From NCBI GenBank assembly GCA_017437285.1, contig JAFSBM010000229.1, forward strand, positions 1 to 47,372: a stretch of DNA of 47,372 nt, in the 5' to 3' direction. The stretch comes from Ruminococcus sp. Lineage in GTDB: Bacteria; Bacillota; Clostridia; Oscillospirales; Ruminococcaceae. Shown in pieces: positions 8,821 to 16,810 of the stretch. The notes beneath the pieces were generated by a model. That model was not told the DNA's origin, searched no databases, and saw only the letters and a list, made by a program, of their open reading frames with translations. The position numbers and the translations under genes are program-made. How positions within the stretch are numbered: position 1 is the stretch's first letter; each line of letters starts with the position of its first letter.

Positions 8821-10067
8821 TCTGTGCAAAATCCCTTTTCTGTATTGTAGCAAGCAAGATTTCCGCCCATTTTTTCAATAAGCTGTGCGGATATGTATAA
8901 TCCCAGTCCGCTGCCGCTTTTGCCTGTGGAATTTCCGCCACGTTTGAATTTCTGCATTATAAGCGGCAGTTCATCTTTTGGAACACCTCCGCCGAAATCA
9001 GCAATTCTTATTACAAGGTGATTTTCTTCAATTTCAGCTGATACTTCAATTTCCGTATCCGCATATTTGTATGAGTTAAAGATGATATTATCAAAAACCT
9101 GTCCCAATCGCAGTTTATCCGCAGAAACAATACAGTCGGGAATATTATTTTTCGTTATCTGATTTTTGAAGTCGCTTGCTTTCAGAAGTTCCGCAATTTC
9201 ATTGCTGCCGATTTCCGAAATTTCAACGTGAAGCTGATTAAGTTCGTCCATTGTGGAGTTGAAAATATCGTTTACCAGCTTGTCAATCTGATTTGCTTTT
9301 TCAATAATTCGGGACAGCTTTTCACGGTGATTTTCGTCCTTTACCGTAACCTGCATTACCTCTGAAATGGCAGTAATTGAGGCAACAGGAGTTTTTATAT
9401 CGTGGGAAAGCTGTGCCGTAAGCTCTTGTTTGCTTATATTTGCAAGCCGTTCACGCTCCTTAGATGCCGCAAGTTCTGTTCTCATCATATCAAAGCTTTC
9501 GGTGAAATCTCCGAAAATATTGTTCTTTTCAATATCAAGTGGAATGTCAAGTTCACCCCTTGCCACATTAGCTGCAAAGCGTTTCAGCTTATTGAAAGGC
9601 TTAACTATACGATATTCAAGATAGAAATAATAAACCGCAATAAGACCGATTACAATCAAATTTGTGGCAACTAAAACAATAACCACGCTTTTTTGCTTAT
9701 CAGATAAAATAATCCGCATATTATTGGGAATAATCAGCCAGCCGATTATCTCCTTATCCTTTTCAATTGCCCTTATGGTGCATCTTTCCTCCGAAGCTTT
9801 TACTACTGTGGTAGGAATTGCCGTATCAGTTGTCATAAGCAGATTTTCATCACGGTCAATAACTGCATATTCAAATTTAAATGGACTTTCTACTGTTTTA
9901 TCGGTAGTGAGTTTATCCCAGTTTTCAACGGCAAGATGAATAGCCTCATTCATCTCAACTGTGTCTATTCTGGAGGTTTCCTTACATTCTCCAAGAATCA
10001 GAAATACTGATAATATAGTGACTATTACATAAATAATCACAATTGAAATTAATCCTTTTTTCTTCAT
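8799..10067 (-). CDS. Sensor histidine kinase of the ABC exporter locus
   Basis: The kinase has 422 aa with two membrane segments (about 5-26 and 128-150) around an extracytoplasmic sensor of about 100 residues. A HAMP domain (about 151-205) follows, then the HisKA motif LSHDIKTPVAS with phospho-accepting H222, an N box (NIIFNSYKYAD), G1 (ADFGGGVP) and G2 (GKSGSGLGLY). The extracytoplasmic domain and HAMP separate it from the small intramembrane-sensing BceS-type kinases usually found beside peptide-sensing ABC systems. Its start overlaps the regulator stop by 4 nt (ATGA). Confidence 0.93.
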   Translation of the reverse strand: MKKKGLISIVIIYVIVTILSVFLILGECKETSRIDTVEMNEAIHLAVENWDKLTTDKTVESPFKFEYAVIDRDENLLMTTDTAIPTTVVKASEERCTIRAIEKDKEIIGWLIIPNNMRIILSDKQKSVVIVLVATNLIVIGLIAVYYFYLEYRIVKPFNKLKRFAANVARGELDIPLDIEKNNIFGDFTESFDMMRTELAASKERERLANISKQELTAQLSHDIKTPVASITAISEVMQVTVKDENHREKLSRIIEKANQIDKLVNDIFNSTMDELNQLHVEISEIGSNEIAELLKASDFKNQITKNNIPDCIVSADKLRLGQVFDNIIFNSYKYADTEIEVSAEIEENHLVIRIADFGGGVPKDELPLIMQKFKRGGNSTGKSGSGLGLYISAQLIEKMGGNLACYNTEKGFCTELRILLS

Positions 10068-10753
10068 ACCGTATCCTTTTTAAATATGTAGCCCACACCC
10101 CATACAGTCTGAATAAACTGAGGTTGATTGGGATTTTTTTCAAGCTTTTCACGAAGATGACGTATATGCACGTTTAGCGTTCCGTCACCTGTGAATTTAT
10201 CTTCCCATACGTTTTGGAACAGCTCATCTTTATCAATTACACGGTCTGGATTTTTTACAAGATAGGTCAAAAGCTTGTATTCCATATATTTCAGTTTAAG
10301 CAGTTCACCATTTTTCCTGACAGTTTTTGCATCAAGGTCAATTTCTATGTCGCCGAATACTATTAATTCCGATTTGGCAGTATTATTGTTCTCGTACCGT
10401 TTCAGCACAGCTTTCGCTTTTGCACATAAAACTCCGAGGGAAAATGGCTTGCAGATATAGTCATCCCCACCGATATTGAGAGCAATTATCATATCATCTT
10501 CACTTGACCTTGCGCTTATAAAAAATATAGGTACATCAAGATTCTGACGGATTTTCTTGCAAAGCTCGAAGCCTGAATTATTGCCTAAATTAATATCAAG
10601 AAGTATGAGTTCAGCCTGATTTTCTTTGAAAAAATCCATACACGCCTCACCGTCATAAACGCTGTATGTGGGAATATCAAACATATTGAAATATTCCGCA
10701 ATTGAATCCGCCAAATCTTTTTCATCATCTACAACAAGACATTTATATTTCAT
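10064..10753 (-). CDS. OmpR-family response regulator of the ABC exporter locus
   Basis: The protein has 229 aa. The receiver domain has DDE at 9-11, phosphorylation site D53 in LLDINLG and K102 in CKPFS. The C-terminal winged helix (about 130-229) has the usual LKYMEYKLLTYL and LNVHIRHLREKL segments. It is first in its transcript and drives co-translation of the kinase. The phased TTCTTAA boxes before the ATPase gene are the best candidate binding sites, because OmpR-family dimers bind tandem repeats spaced by about one turn. Confidence 0.95.
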   Translation of the reverse strand: MKYKCLVVDDEKDLADSIAEYFNMFDIPTYSVYDGEACMDFFKENQAELILLDINLGNNSGFELCKKIRQNLDVPIFFISARSSEDDMIIALNIGGDDYICKPFSLGVLCAKAKAVLKRYENNNTAKSELIVFGDIEIDLDAKTVRKNGELLKLKYMEYKLLTYLVKNPDRVIDKDELFQNVWEDKFTGDGTLNVHIRHLREKLEKNPNQPQFIQTVWGVGYIFKKDTV

Positions 10754-10787
10754 TTTTTACATCCTTTCTCAAAGTATCCATTACATA

Positions 10788-10816
10788 ATTATACCACTCA
10801 TTAATTTAAAATGCAA
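10788..10816 (-). promoter_or_regulatory. Promoter of the second two-component operon
   Basis: On the minus strand TTGCAT (10816-10811) and TATAAT (10793-10788) are separated by 17 nt, about 35 nt before the response regulator start. It contains none of the TTCTTAA boxes, so basal constitutive expression of the regulator is likely. Confidence 0.65.
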
Positions 10817-10912
10817 TACATTTTGATAACCTAAATTACATTTATAATCAAAGAAAATACATCAGCTTTGAAAATCAGCAAAAAAAAACTTCAAAAAATT
10901 TTTGAAAACCCC

Positions 10913-10944
10913 TTGACAAATTATTAATAATGTGATATTATTAA
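10913..10944 (+). promoter_or_regulatory. Promoter and overlapping palindromic operator of the NAD operon
   Basis: TTGACA (10913-10918), 17 nt, then an extended -10 TGA-TATTAT (10936-10941). A perfect 8-bp inverted repeat TTAATAAT (10924-10931) and ATTATTAA (10937-10944), spaced by GTGAT, covers the -10. A repressor bound there would block the polymerase. NrtR regulators bind palindromes of about 21 bp in NAD genes, and the first gene of the operon ends in an NrtR-like module. The sequence is AT-rich, so the palindrome alone is only moderate evidence. Confidence 0.6.
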
Positions 10945-10973
10945 AATGGAAATAAGGTAAAAGGGGGATTCCT

Positions 10974-13139
10974 ATGGATAACAAAAACACATACGAAACA
11001 GGGTTACTGTATCATCACTATGCTAATACAGCATATCCGCTGACACCGCACTCATTTATGCAGTATAAGCTTACGGACAAAGGCGAGATTATGGATTTTG
11101 TCACGGAGCAATGGAAAAATGTGGATGAACTAAGTTTGTACATTCATATTCCGTTCTGCAAGAGCCGCTGTAAATTCTGCGAATATGTGGTATTAGAGGG
11201 TACTGATGAAACAATTGAGGATGAATATGTAGATTTGCTTTTAAAAGAAATGGAGATGTATTCTCAAATCCTCAAAGGCAAAAAAATTGTTGGTTATGAC
11301 CTTGGCGGCGGTACACCTACAAAGCTTTCGGTAGAAAATCTGAAAAGGATTACTGATGCAGTTAACACGTTGTTTAACATTGATACAGATGTGATTTACA
11401 GCATTGAAACCACACCGCTTATTGCTGCAAACGAACCCGAAAAGATAAAGGCAGTTTATGATATGGGGTATAAGCGAATTAGTATGGGTGTGCAGACGGT
11501 ATCGGAAAAACTGCTGTCGGAGCTTGGCAGGGACGGTTCAAAGAGTATTTATGAAAGGGCAGTTGAGAATATCCGAAATGCAGGTTTTCAGCGTTTTAAC
11601 ATTGACCTTATGTACGGTTTTCTCTATCAGACTGATGTGGATTTTGATAACACCCTCAATTATGCTATTAAGCTTAATCCCGAATATATCACGCTTTACA
11701 GAAACCGTTACAAGGGAACAAAGCTTGAAAGTGAAGCAGGCGGCGTTTCCATTTATAAAGCAATGCATCAGTACCGCATAGCATACAGAATTCTTACTGA
11801 TAACGGCTATATGGCAAATGTTGGAAAGAACACATTCAGCCGCATTGAGGGGGATTACGGTACAAGTGATTACCTCACAAAGCGAGTAATTAACGGCACA
11901 TCTTATGTGGGTATGGGACTTGGAGCCCAATCCTTTGGCGACAGTTATCTTGCCTATAATCTTGGTGCAGCTGAGAAGAAAATGGAGCGATACCGCAAGG
12001 CTGTTAATGCAGGGGAGTTGCCATTTCAGGATATTTACAGACTGCCGCAGGATGAAGCAATTGCAAAAATGGTATCCGTAGCATTTTACTTCGCTTTTGT
12101 GGATATGGACGCTTTTGAAAAGAGATTTCACATTAATTTCAAGGAAAGATTTGCAAGTGAAATTGAATTTGTTCTTGAAAACGGCTTAATGGAAATCAAG
12201 GGCAGCCGAATTTATCTTACTGAAAGAGGTTCGGATTATATCAACGGTGTAATTCCGTTGTTCTATTCAGAACGGTCAAAAGAGGAACTTAAAACGGCAT
12301 TCAGTAAAAAATCCTTGGCAGCGGAAGATGATGAAAAACTCTTTTTATCAGCGTACAATGCAAATGATTACGACAGACCGTCAATTGCTGCTGATATTGT
12401 AGTTTTTTCTGTGACGAACCAAAAGGATATCGAGCCTAAGCGTTCTCCCGATCCGAAACTGAAAGTTCTGCTCATTAAACGTGGCGAACATCCCTTTATG
12501 AATCATTGGGCATTACCCGGAGGATTTCTCAAAAATGATGAAACCATGGAAGAATGTGCATTCAGAGAGGTTGCAGAGGAAACAAATGTATCTCCGAAAG
12601 CGCTGCTTCCAATCGGAGTATTCAGCGACCCTGACAGAGATGTGAGAACGAGAGTTGTTTCAAATGCATTTTTATCCGTGGTTGATGCGGAGGAATATCA
12701 CGCTGTAGGCGGCGATGATGCTGTGGCTGCGGAATGGTTTGAGGTATCTTTCCATGTGGGGGAGGATAATAAGATTACGATAAACCTTTCAAAGGACGAT
12801 ACACAAATTGAGTGTATTCTTGAAATGCAGATTAATCAATTTGGAAATGTAACATACACTATTTTAGAAAACGGCGGACTTGCATTTGACCATGCAAAAA
12901 TACTTGCAACTGCATTTCGTATAATGCGTAATCAGAAAGATGAATATGAACTGGTATTCCGTTTTCTTCCTAAGAAATTCACTTTATCTTCAATGCAGAG
13001 GGTTTACGAAATTATCAACAATATTTTTGACCAGCCTGCAAATTTCAGAAGAAAAGCTGCAAATTATGTAGTTGAAACGGATGAATATGAGGACTGTATC
13101 GGACACAGACCTGCAAAATTATATGAACGAAAGCTATAA
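10974..13139 (+). CDS. Radical SAM (HemW-like) / NUDIX / winged-helix fusion protein
   Basis: This 721-aa protein joins two unrelated modules. Residues 1 to about 430 resemble HemW/coproporphyrinogen oxidase-like radical SAM proteins: C62, C66 and C69 form CxxxCxxC, followed by GGGTPTKL, SMGVQT and GLGAQSFG, with a HemN-like C-terminal part. Residues about 465-620 are a NUDIX domain with a nearly complete box at 517-539 (G x5 E x7 REVAEE), the late Gly being N538. Residues about 660-715 (LPKKFTLSSMQRVYEIINNI, NFRRKA) match the winged helix of NrtR, the ADP-ribose-responsive repressor of NAD genes. It leads an operon of NAD salvage genes under a palindromic promoter, so autoregulation is likely. 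What the radical SAM part does here is unknown. The gene reads through without a frameshift, so it is a true fusion. Confidence 0.85.
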   Translation: MDNKNTYETGLLYHHYANTAYPLTPHSFMQYKLTDKGEIMDFVTEQWKNVDELSLYIHIPFCKSRCKFCEYVVLEGTDETIEDEYVDLLLKEMEMYSQILKGKKIVGYDLGGGTPTKLSVENLKRITDAVNTLFNIDTDVIYSIETTPLIAANEPEKIKAVYDMGYKRISMGVQTVSEKLLSELGRDGSKSIYERAVENIRNAGFQRFNIDLMYGFLYQTDVDFDNTLNYAIKLNPEYITLYRNRYKGTKLESEAGGVSIYKAMHQYRIAYRILTDNGYMANVGKNTFSRIEGDYGTSDYLTKRVINGTSYVGMGLGAQSFGDSYLAYNLGAAEKKMERYRKAVNAGELPFQDIYRLPQDEAIAKMVSVAFYFAFVDMDAFEKRFHINFKERFASEIEFVLENGLMEIKGSRIYLTERGSDYINGVIPLFYSERSKEELKTAFSKKSLAAEDDEKLFLSAYNANDYDRPSIAADIVVFSVTNQKDIEPKRSPDPKLKVLLIKRGEHPFMNHWALPGGFLKNDETMEECAFREVAEETNVSPKALLPIGVFSDPDRDVRTRVVSNAFLSVVDAEEYHAVGGDDAVAAEWFEVSFHVGEDNKITINLSKDDTQIECILEMQINQFGNVTYTILENGGLAFDHAKILATAFRIMRNQKDEYELVFRFLPKKFTLSSMQRVYEIINNIFDQPANFRRKAANYVVETDEYEDCIGHRPAKLYERKL

Positions 13140-13163
13140 TCAAGTCGAACAGGAGGAAATTTT

Positions 13164-13694
13164 ATGAAACATTTATTAGTAGTTGTAGACATTCAGAAAG
13201 ATTTTGTTGACGGAGCCCTTGGAACTGCCGAAGCAGTTGCAATTGTGGAGAATGCGGCAAAGAAAATCCGTGAATTTGACGGCGAAATTTTCGTAACTTA
13301 CGATACACATTTTGAAAATTATATGGAAACAGCTGAGGGTGCAAAGCTTCCCGTTCCCCATTGTATCAAGGGAACTGAGGGCTGGGAACTCAATGCAGAT
13401 ATTGCAGATGCTTTAGCGAATAAGAAATATACTGTCGTTGAGAAAATCACTTTCGGTTCAACGGAACTTCCTGAGCTTGTGAAAAAAGCTGTGGGCGATG
13501 AGGATTTTGATGTAACGCTTATTGGTCTTTGTACCGATATTTGCGTAGTATCCAACGCTCTCATTCTTAAAGCAAATTTCCCTGAAAAAGAGGTTTATGT
13601 AGATGCTGCTTGCTGTGCAGGTGTTACAGTTGATACACATAATGCCGCACTTGCAACAATGAAAATGTGCCAGATTAACGTGATAGGTGAATAA
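13164..13694 (+). CDS. pncA: Nicotinamidase (isochorismatase-fold amidase)
   Basis: It probably hydrolyses nicotinamide to nicotinate and ammonia, the first step of the deamidating NAD salvage route. The 176-aa isochorismatase-family protein shows the presumed triad D9 (VVVDIQKDF), K94 and C127 in GLCTDICV. The D47-x-H49 pair is a likely metal-binding motif as in PncA enzymes. It lies 24 nt after the fusion gene, with an AGGAGG ribosome-binding site, and 2 nt before the next gene. The operon makes nicotinamidase more likely than another hydrolase of this fold. Confidence 0.88.
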   Translation: MKHLLVVVDIQKDFVDGALGTAEAVAIVENAAKKIREFDGEIFVTYDTHFENYMETAEGAKLPVPHCIKGTEGWELNADIADALANKKYTVVEKITFGSTELPELVKKAVGDEDFDVTLIGLCTDICVVSNALILKANFPEKEVYVDAACCAGVTVDTHNAALATMKMCQINVIGE

Positions 13695-13696
13695 AA

Positions 13697-14494
13697 ATGA
13701 TTGAGCTTAACGGAAAGAAAATCGAAATCGGCAATTTCCCTGACGGAACGCTTCTGATAAAGGAAAACGTGGAGAAAAGCTACGATACAGACCGTAGTGC
13801 GGCGATAAAATGGCATTTTGAAAATAACGAGGAACTGGTGGCACTTATCTATATTGTCAAGCATCTCAAATTCCACGGCATTAACAGAGTACACCTTGAT
13901 ATGCCGTATATTCCCAACGCAAGACAGGACAGAGTAAAATCCGATGAAGATGTGTTCACTTTGAAATATTTTGCGGAAACAATCAATTGGCTTGGATTTG
14001 CCTCTGTAACGGTATTGGACCCACATTCAACTGTCAGCGAAGCACTTTTTGACAATATAATTATCAAAACTCCAAAGGAAAATATTGCAAAGGTAATTGA
14101 TGAAATCGGCGAAGAAAATCTGATGATGTTCTATCCTGATGAGGGTGCAATGAAACGATACAACGCATTAGCAGATAAGCCCTTTGCCTTTGGTATCAAG
14201 AAAAGGGATTGGGCAACGGGTAAAATTAAGGGGCTTGATGTTTCAGGTGCAACTGAAATGATTGAGGGAAGCCGTGTGCTGATTGTAGACGATATATGCT
14301 CTAAAGGCGGTACATTCTACCACAGTGCCAAAAGACTCAAAGAGCTTGGTGCTGCCGAAGTTTATCTCTATGTATCCCATTGCGAAAATTCTATTTTGCA
14401 GGGTGAAGTTCTCACAAGCGGACTTATTGAAAGGGTATTCACAACAGACAGTATCTTTACCGAAAAACATGAAAAGATTACTGTTATAAAATAA
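13697..14494 (+). CDS. PRPP-synthetase-like pyrophosphokinase, short and divergent
   Basis: The protein has 265 aa, shorter than usual bacterial Prs enzymes of about 315. It retains ARQDR (75-79) and H110 (DPHS for DLHA) of the ATP site, and a KKR loop at 168-170. The ribose-5-phosphate loop, normally DDxxDTGGT, reads DDICSKGGT (198-206): the Asp and Thr are replaced by Ser and Lys. It could make PRPP for the neighbouring transferase. The loop changes and the pairing with a NAMPT-like gene also recall phage pairs, once annotated Prs plus NadV, reported to pyrophosphorylate ADP-ribose (Adps) and join it to nicotinamide (Namat). Which acceptor it uses cannot be decided from the sequence. Confidence 0.75.
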   Translation: MIELNGKKIEIGNFPDGTLLIKENVEKSYDTDRSAAIKWHFENNEELVALIYIVKHLKFHGINRVHLDMPYIPNARQDRVKSDEDVFTLKYFAETINWLGFASVTVLDPHSTVSEALFDNIIIKTPKENIAKVIDEIGEENLMMFYPDEGAMKRYNALADKPFAFGIKKRDWATGKIKGLDVSGATEMIEGSRVLIVDDICSKGGTFYHSAKRLKELGAAEVYLYVSHCENSILQGEVLTSGLIERVFTTDSIFTEKHEKITVIK

Positions 14495-14508
14495 GGGGAG
14501 AATTTGAA

Positions 14509-15984
14509 ATGAATAAGAAAATTAATCCGATGCTTTTAATTGATTTTTACAAGGCAGTTCATGCTGAAATGCTGCCAAAGGATATTACAAAATCCGTGTC
14601 CTATTTCACTCCCAGAATGAGCAGAGTGAAGATGTGGGATAAGGTTGTAATGTTCGGTTTACAGGGATTTATCAAGACATATCTCATTGAATATTTCAAC
14701 AGCGAATTTTTTGACAGACCCTTTGACGAGGTAATGGGGGAGTACAGAAGAATTATGGACGCATCTCTTGGAAAGGATGCCTACAAAATCGAAAAGGTGG
14801 AAAAGCTGCATCAGCTTGGCTATCTGCCAATTGAAATTATTTCTTTGCCCGAGGGTACAAGAGTTCCCATGCACGTGCCGATGTTCGGAATTACAAATAC
14901 ACATCCTGATTTTGCATGGCTGCCACAATCTCTTGAAAGCCTTATTTCCGCTGAAAGCTGGCATCCGATGTTAGCGGCAACAGTTGGTGCAACTTACCGT
15001 GATATAGTTAACAGATATTATGCCAAAACCTGTGATGATAACGTATCCCGTGCAAGGGCATTGGGTGCATTTGATTTCAGAGGTGAGGAGTGTACGGAAT
15101 CCGCAATTAAAGCAGGTGCAGGCTGGTGTCTGTCATTCCTCAATACCGCTACAGTTCCCACAATTCCCTATCTTGAAGCATATTACAACTGCGATTGCAC
15201 AAAGGAGCAGGTAGCTTTTGGAAGTCCCAGCACAGAACATTCTGTAATGTGTTCGAATTTCGCCATTGACGGCGATGAAATCACACTTCTCCGCAGACTT
15301 CTTACAGAGATTTATCCCAATACAAGCTTTTCTGCGGTGCTTGACTCCTACGATTACTGGAATATCATTGAAAATGTTTTGCCGCAGCTTAAAGAGGAAA
15401 TCCTTGCCCATAACGGCTGTATGCTGATGCGTGGCGACAGCGGTGATTGCGTTGAAGTTGTTACACGGACAGTATTTAAGCTTTGGGAAATTTTCGGCGG
15501 AACTGTAAACAGCAAGGGTTACAAGGTGCTTGACCCTCATGTGAAGGCTATTTACGGCGATTCTATTACAATTCAAAGATGTGAGGCTATCTATAAAATC
15601 CTTGAAGAAAATGGATTTGCCTGTTCAAATGTTGCATTGGGCGTAGGTTCATTCTCAATGCAATGCGTGGAGGAGGACGGCATATTGAAGCCGTTTACAA
15701 GAGATACATTTTCTTCCTGCATTAAGGCGACATATTGCGAAATTGCAGATGTTCCCTATCCGATTTTCAAAAATCCCAAGGACGGCGGATTTAAGAAATC
15801 TCAGAAAGGCTGCTGTATCGTAACTTTTGAGGACGGCGAATATCGCTTTACCGATGGTCATACATGGGCAGAAGCTTGTGCAGATGAAAATAATCAGCTT
15901 GTAACTGTATTCAAAGACGGAAATATGGTAAAAGAGCAGACTCTTGCAGAAATCAGAGGAGTTCTGCATAACGGTAATTTCTGA
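14509..15984 (+). CDS. NAMPT/NadV-family phosphoribosyltransferase with altered base pocket
   Basis: This 491-aa protein aligns along its length with nicotinamide phosphoribosyltransferase. The catalytic His is H244 (PSTEHS for AAEHS), and the phosphate-site region GDS (RGDSGD, IYGDS) and NSKGYK are kept. From the shared RG (191-192) an ungapped match to the mammalian enzyme puts A214 (FLNTATV) at the position of Asp219 (FKGTDTV), the residue that contacts the nicotinamide amide. Loss of that Asp suggests nicotinate rather than nicotinamide as the base, which fits PncA and NadE in the same operon. The sugar donor may be PRPP or, as in phage Namat, ADP-ribose pyrophosphate. The symbol is withheld because substrate specificity is uncertain. 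Confidence 0.82.
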   Translation: MNKKINPMLLIDFYKAVHAEMLPKDITKSVSYFTPRMSRVKMWDKVVMFGLQGFIKTYLIEYFNSEFFDRPFDEVMGEYRRIMDASLGKDAYKIEKVEKLHQLGYLPIEIISLPEGTRVPMHVPMFGITNTHPDFAWLPQSLESLISAESWHPMLAATVGATYRDIVNRYYAKTCDDNVSRARALGAFDFRGEECTESAIKAGAGWCLSFLNTATVPTIPYLEAYYNCDCTKEQVAFGSPSTEHSVMCSNFAIDGDEITLLRRLLTEIYPNTSFSAVLDSYDYWNIIENVLPQLKEEILAHNGCMLMRGDSGDCVEVVTRTVFKLWEIFGGTVNSKGYKVLDPHVKAIYGDSITIQRCEAIYKILEENGFACSNVALGVGSFSMQCVEEDGILKPFTRDTFSSCIKATYCEIADVPYPIFKNPKDGGFKKSQKGCCIVTFEDGEYRFTDGHTWAEACADENNQLVTVFKDGNMVKEQTLAEIRGVLHNGNF

Positions 15985-16004
15985 TTGAAATGGTGGTGTT
16001 TTGA

Positions 16005-16736
16005 ATGTTTGATGCTAAAAAAGTAAAGGACGAATGTGTTCTTTGGATAAGAAAATTTTTCGAGGAAAATGGTGCAGGCTGTAACGCTGTACTGGGAATT
16101 TCAGGCGGAAAGGATAGTTCTGTTGCAGCAGCTCTCTGTGTTGAAGCATTGGGGGCAGACCGTGTAATCGGCGTGCTTATGCCGCAGGGTGAGCAGCATG
16201 ATATTGATATGGCTTATATGCTTGTAAATCATCTGAATATCAAGCATTATGTTGTAAATATCAAGGATGCAGTTGACGGTATTCTCAAAAATATTCCCGA
16301 TAATCTTGCTATTACAGAGCAGGCAAGAACAAATCTTCCTCCACGAATCAGAATGTCAACTTTGTATGCTGTTTCTCAAAGCTGCAACGGCAGAGTATGC
16401 AATACCTGCAATTTATCTGAGGACTGGGTTGGATATTCAACACGTTACGGCGACTCTGTAGGCGATTTCAGCCCATTGTCACAGCTGACTGTTGCAGAGG
16501 TCAAGGAAATCGGCAGATTATTAAATCTTCCTGATGTTTTGGTTGATAAAGTTCCGATTGACGGCTTATGCGGAAAGACTGACGAGGACAATCTCGGATT
16601 CACATATGCCGAGCTGGATAAATATATTCGCACAGGTGAAATTGAGGATATGGATAAAAAACAGCGTATTGATACAATGCATAAAAAGAATCTGTTTAAA
16701 TTACAGCTTATGCCGTCTTTTGTACCGACAAAATAA
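16005..16736 (+). CDS. nadE: Ammonia-dependent NAD+ synthetase
   Basis: It amidates nicotinate adenine dinucleotide (NaAD) to NAD+ using ATP and ammonia. The 243-aa protein has the PP-loop SGGKDSS at 33-39, the conserved segments TNLPPRIRM and GDSVGDFSPLSQLTVAEV, and the typical C-terminal KRIDTMHKKN-like motif (KQRIDTMHKKN). There is no glutaminase domain, so it uses free ammonia. It is last in the operon. Its substrate, NaAD, implies that the upstream transferase feeds the deamidated branch. No NaMN adenylyltransferase gene accompanies it here. Confidence 0.95.
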   Translation: MFDAKKVKDECVLWIRKFFEENGAGCNAVLGISGGKDSSVAAALCVEALGADRVIGVLMPQGEQHDIDMAYMLVNHLNIKHYVVNIKDAVDGILKNIPDNLAITEQARTNLPPRIRMSTLYAVSQSCNGRVCNTCNLSEDWVGYSTRYGDSVGDFSPLSQLTVAEVKEIGRLLNLPDVLVDKVPIDGLCGKTDEDNLGFTYAELDKYIRTGEIEDMDKKQRIDTMHKKNLFKLQLMPSFVPTK

Positions 16737-16772
16737 AACACTACGTTTCTTATTGGTATAAGTATAAAAACA

Positions 16773-16806
16773 AAGGCAATACCGCACAAAACTGCGGTAT
16801 TGCCTT
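16773..16806. terminator. Bidirectional terminator between the NAD operon and the ccdA operon
   Basis: AAGGCAATACCGCA and TGCGGTATTGCCTT form a perfect 14-bp stem with a 6-nt loop. T-rich tracts follow on both strands (GTTTTTATTT on plus, TGTTTTTATA on minus), so it can end both convergent transcripts. Confidence 0.92.
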
Positions 16807-16810
16807 GTTT

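Noticed and set aside
5585-10753. Calling the ABC locus a BceRSAB system
   Set aside because: The permease topology and the kinase's extracytoplasmic and HAMP domains do not match that group.
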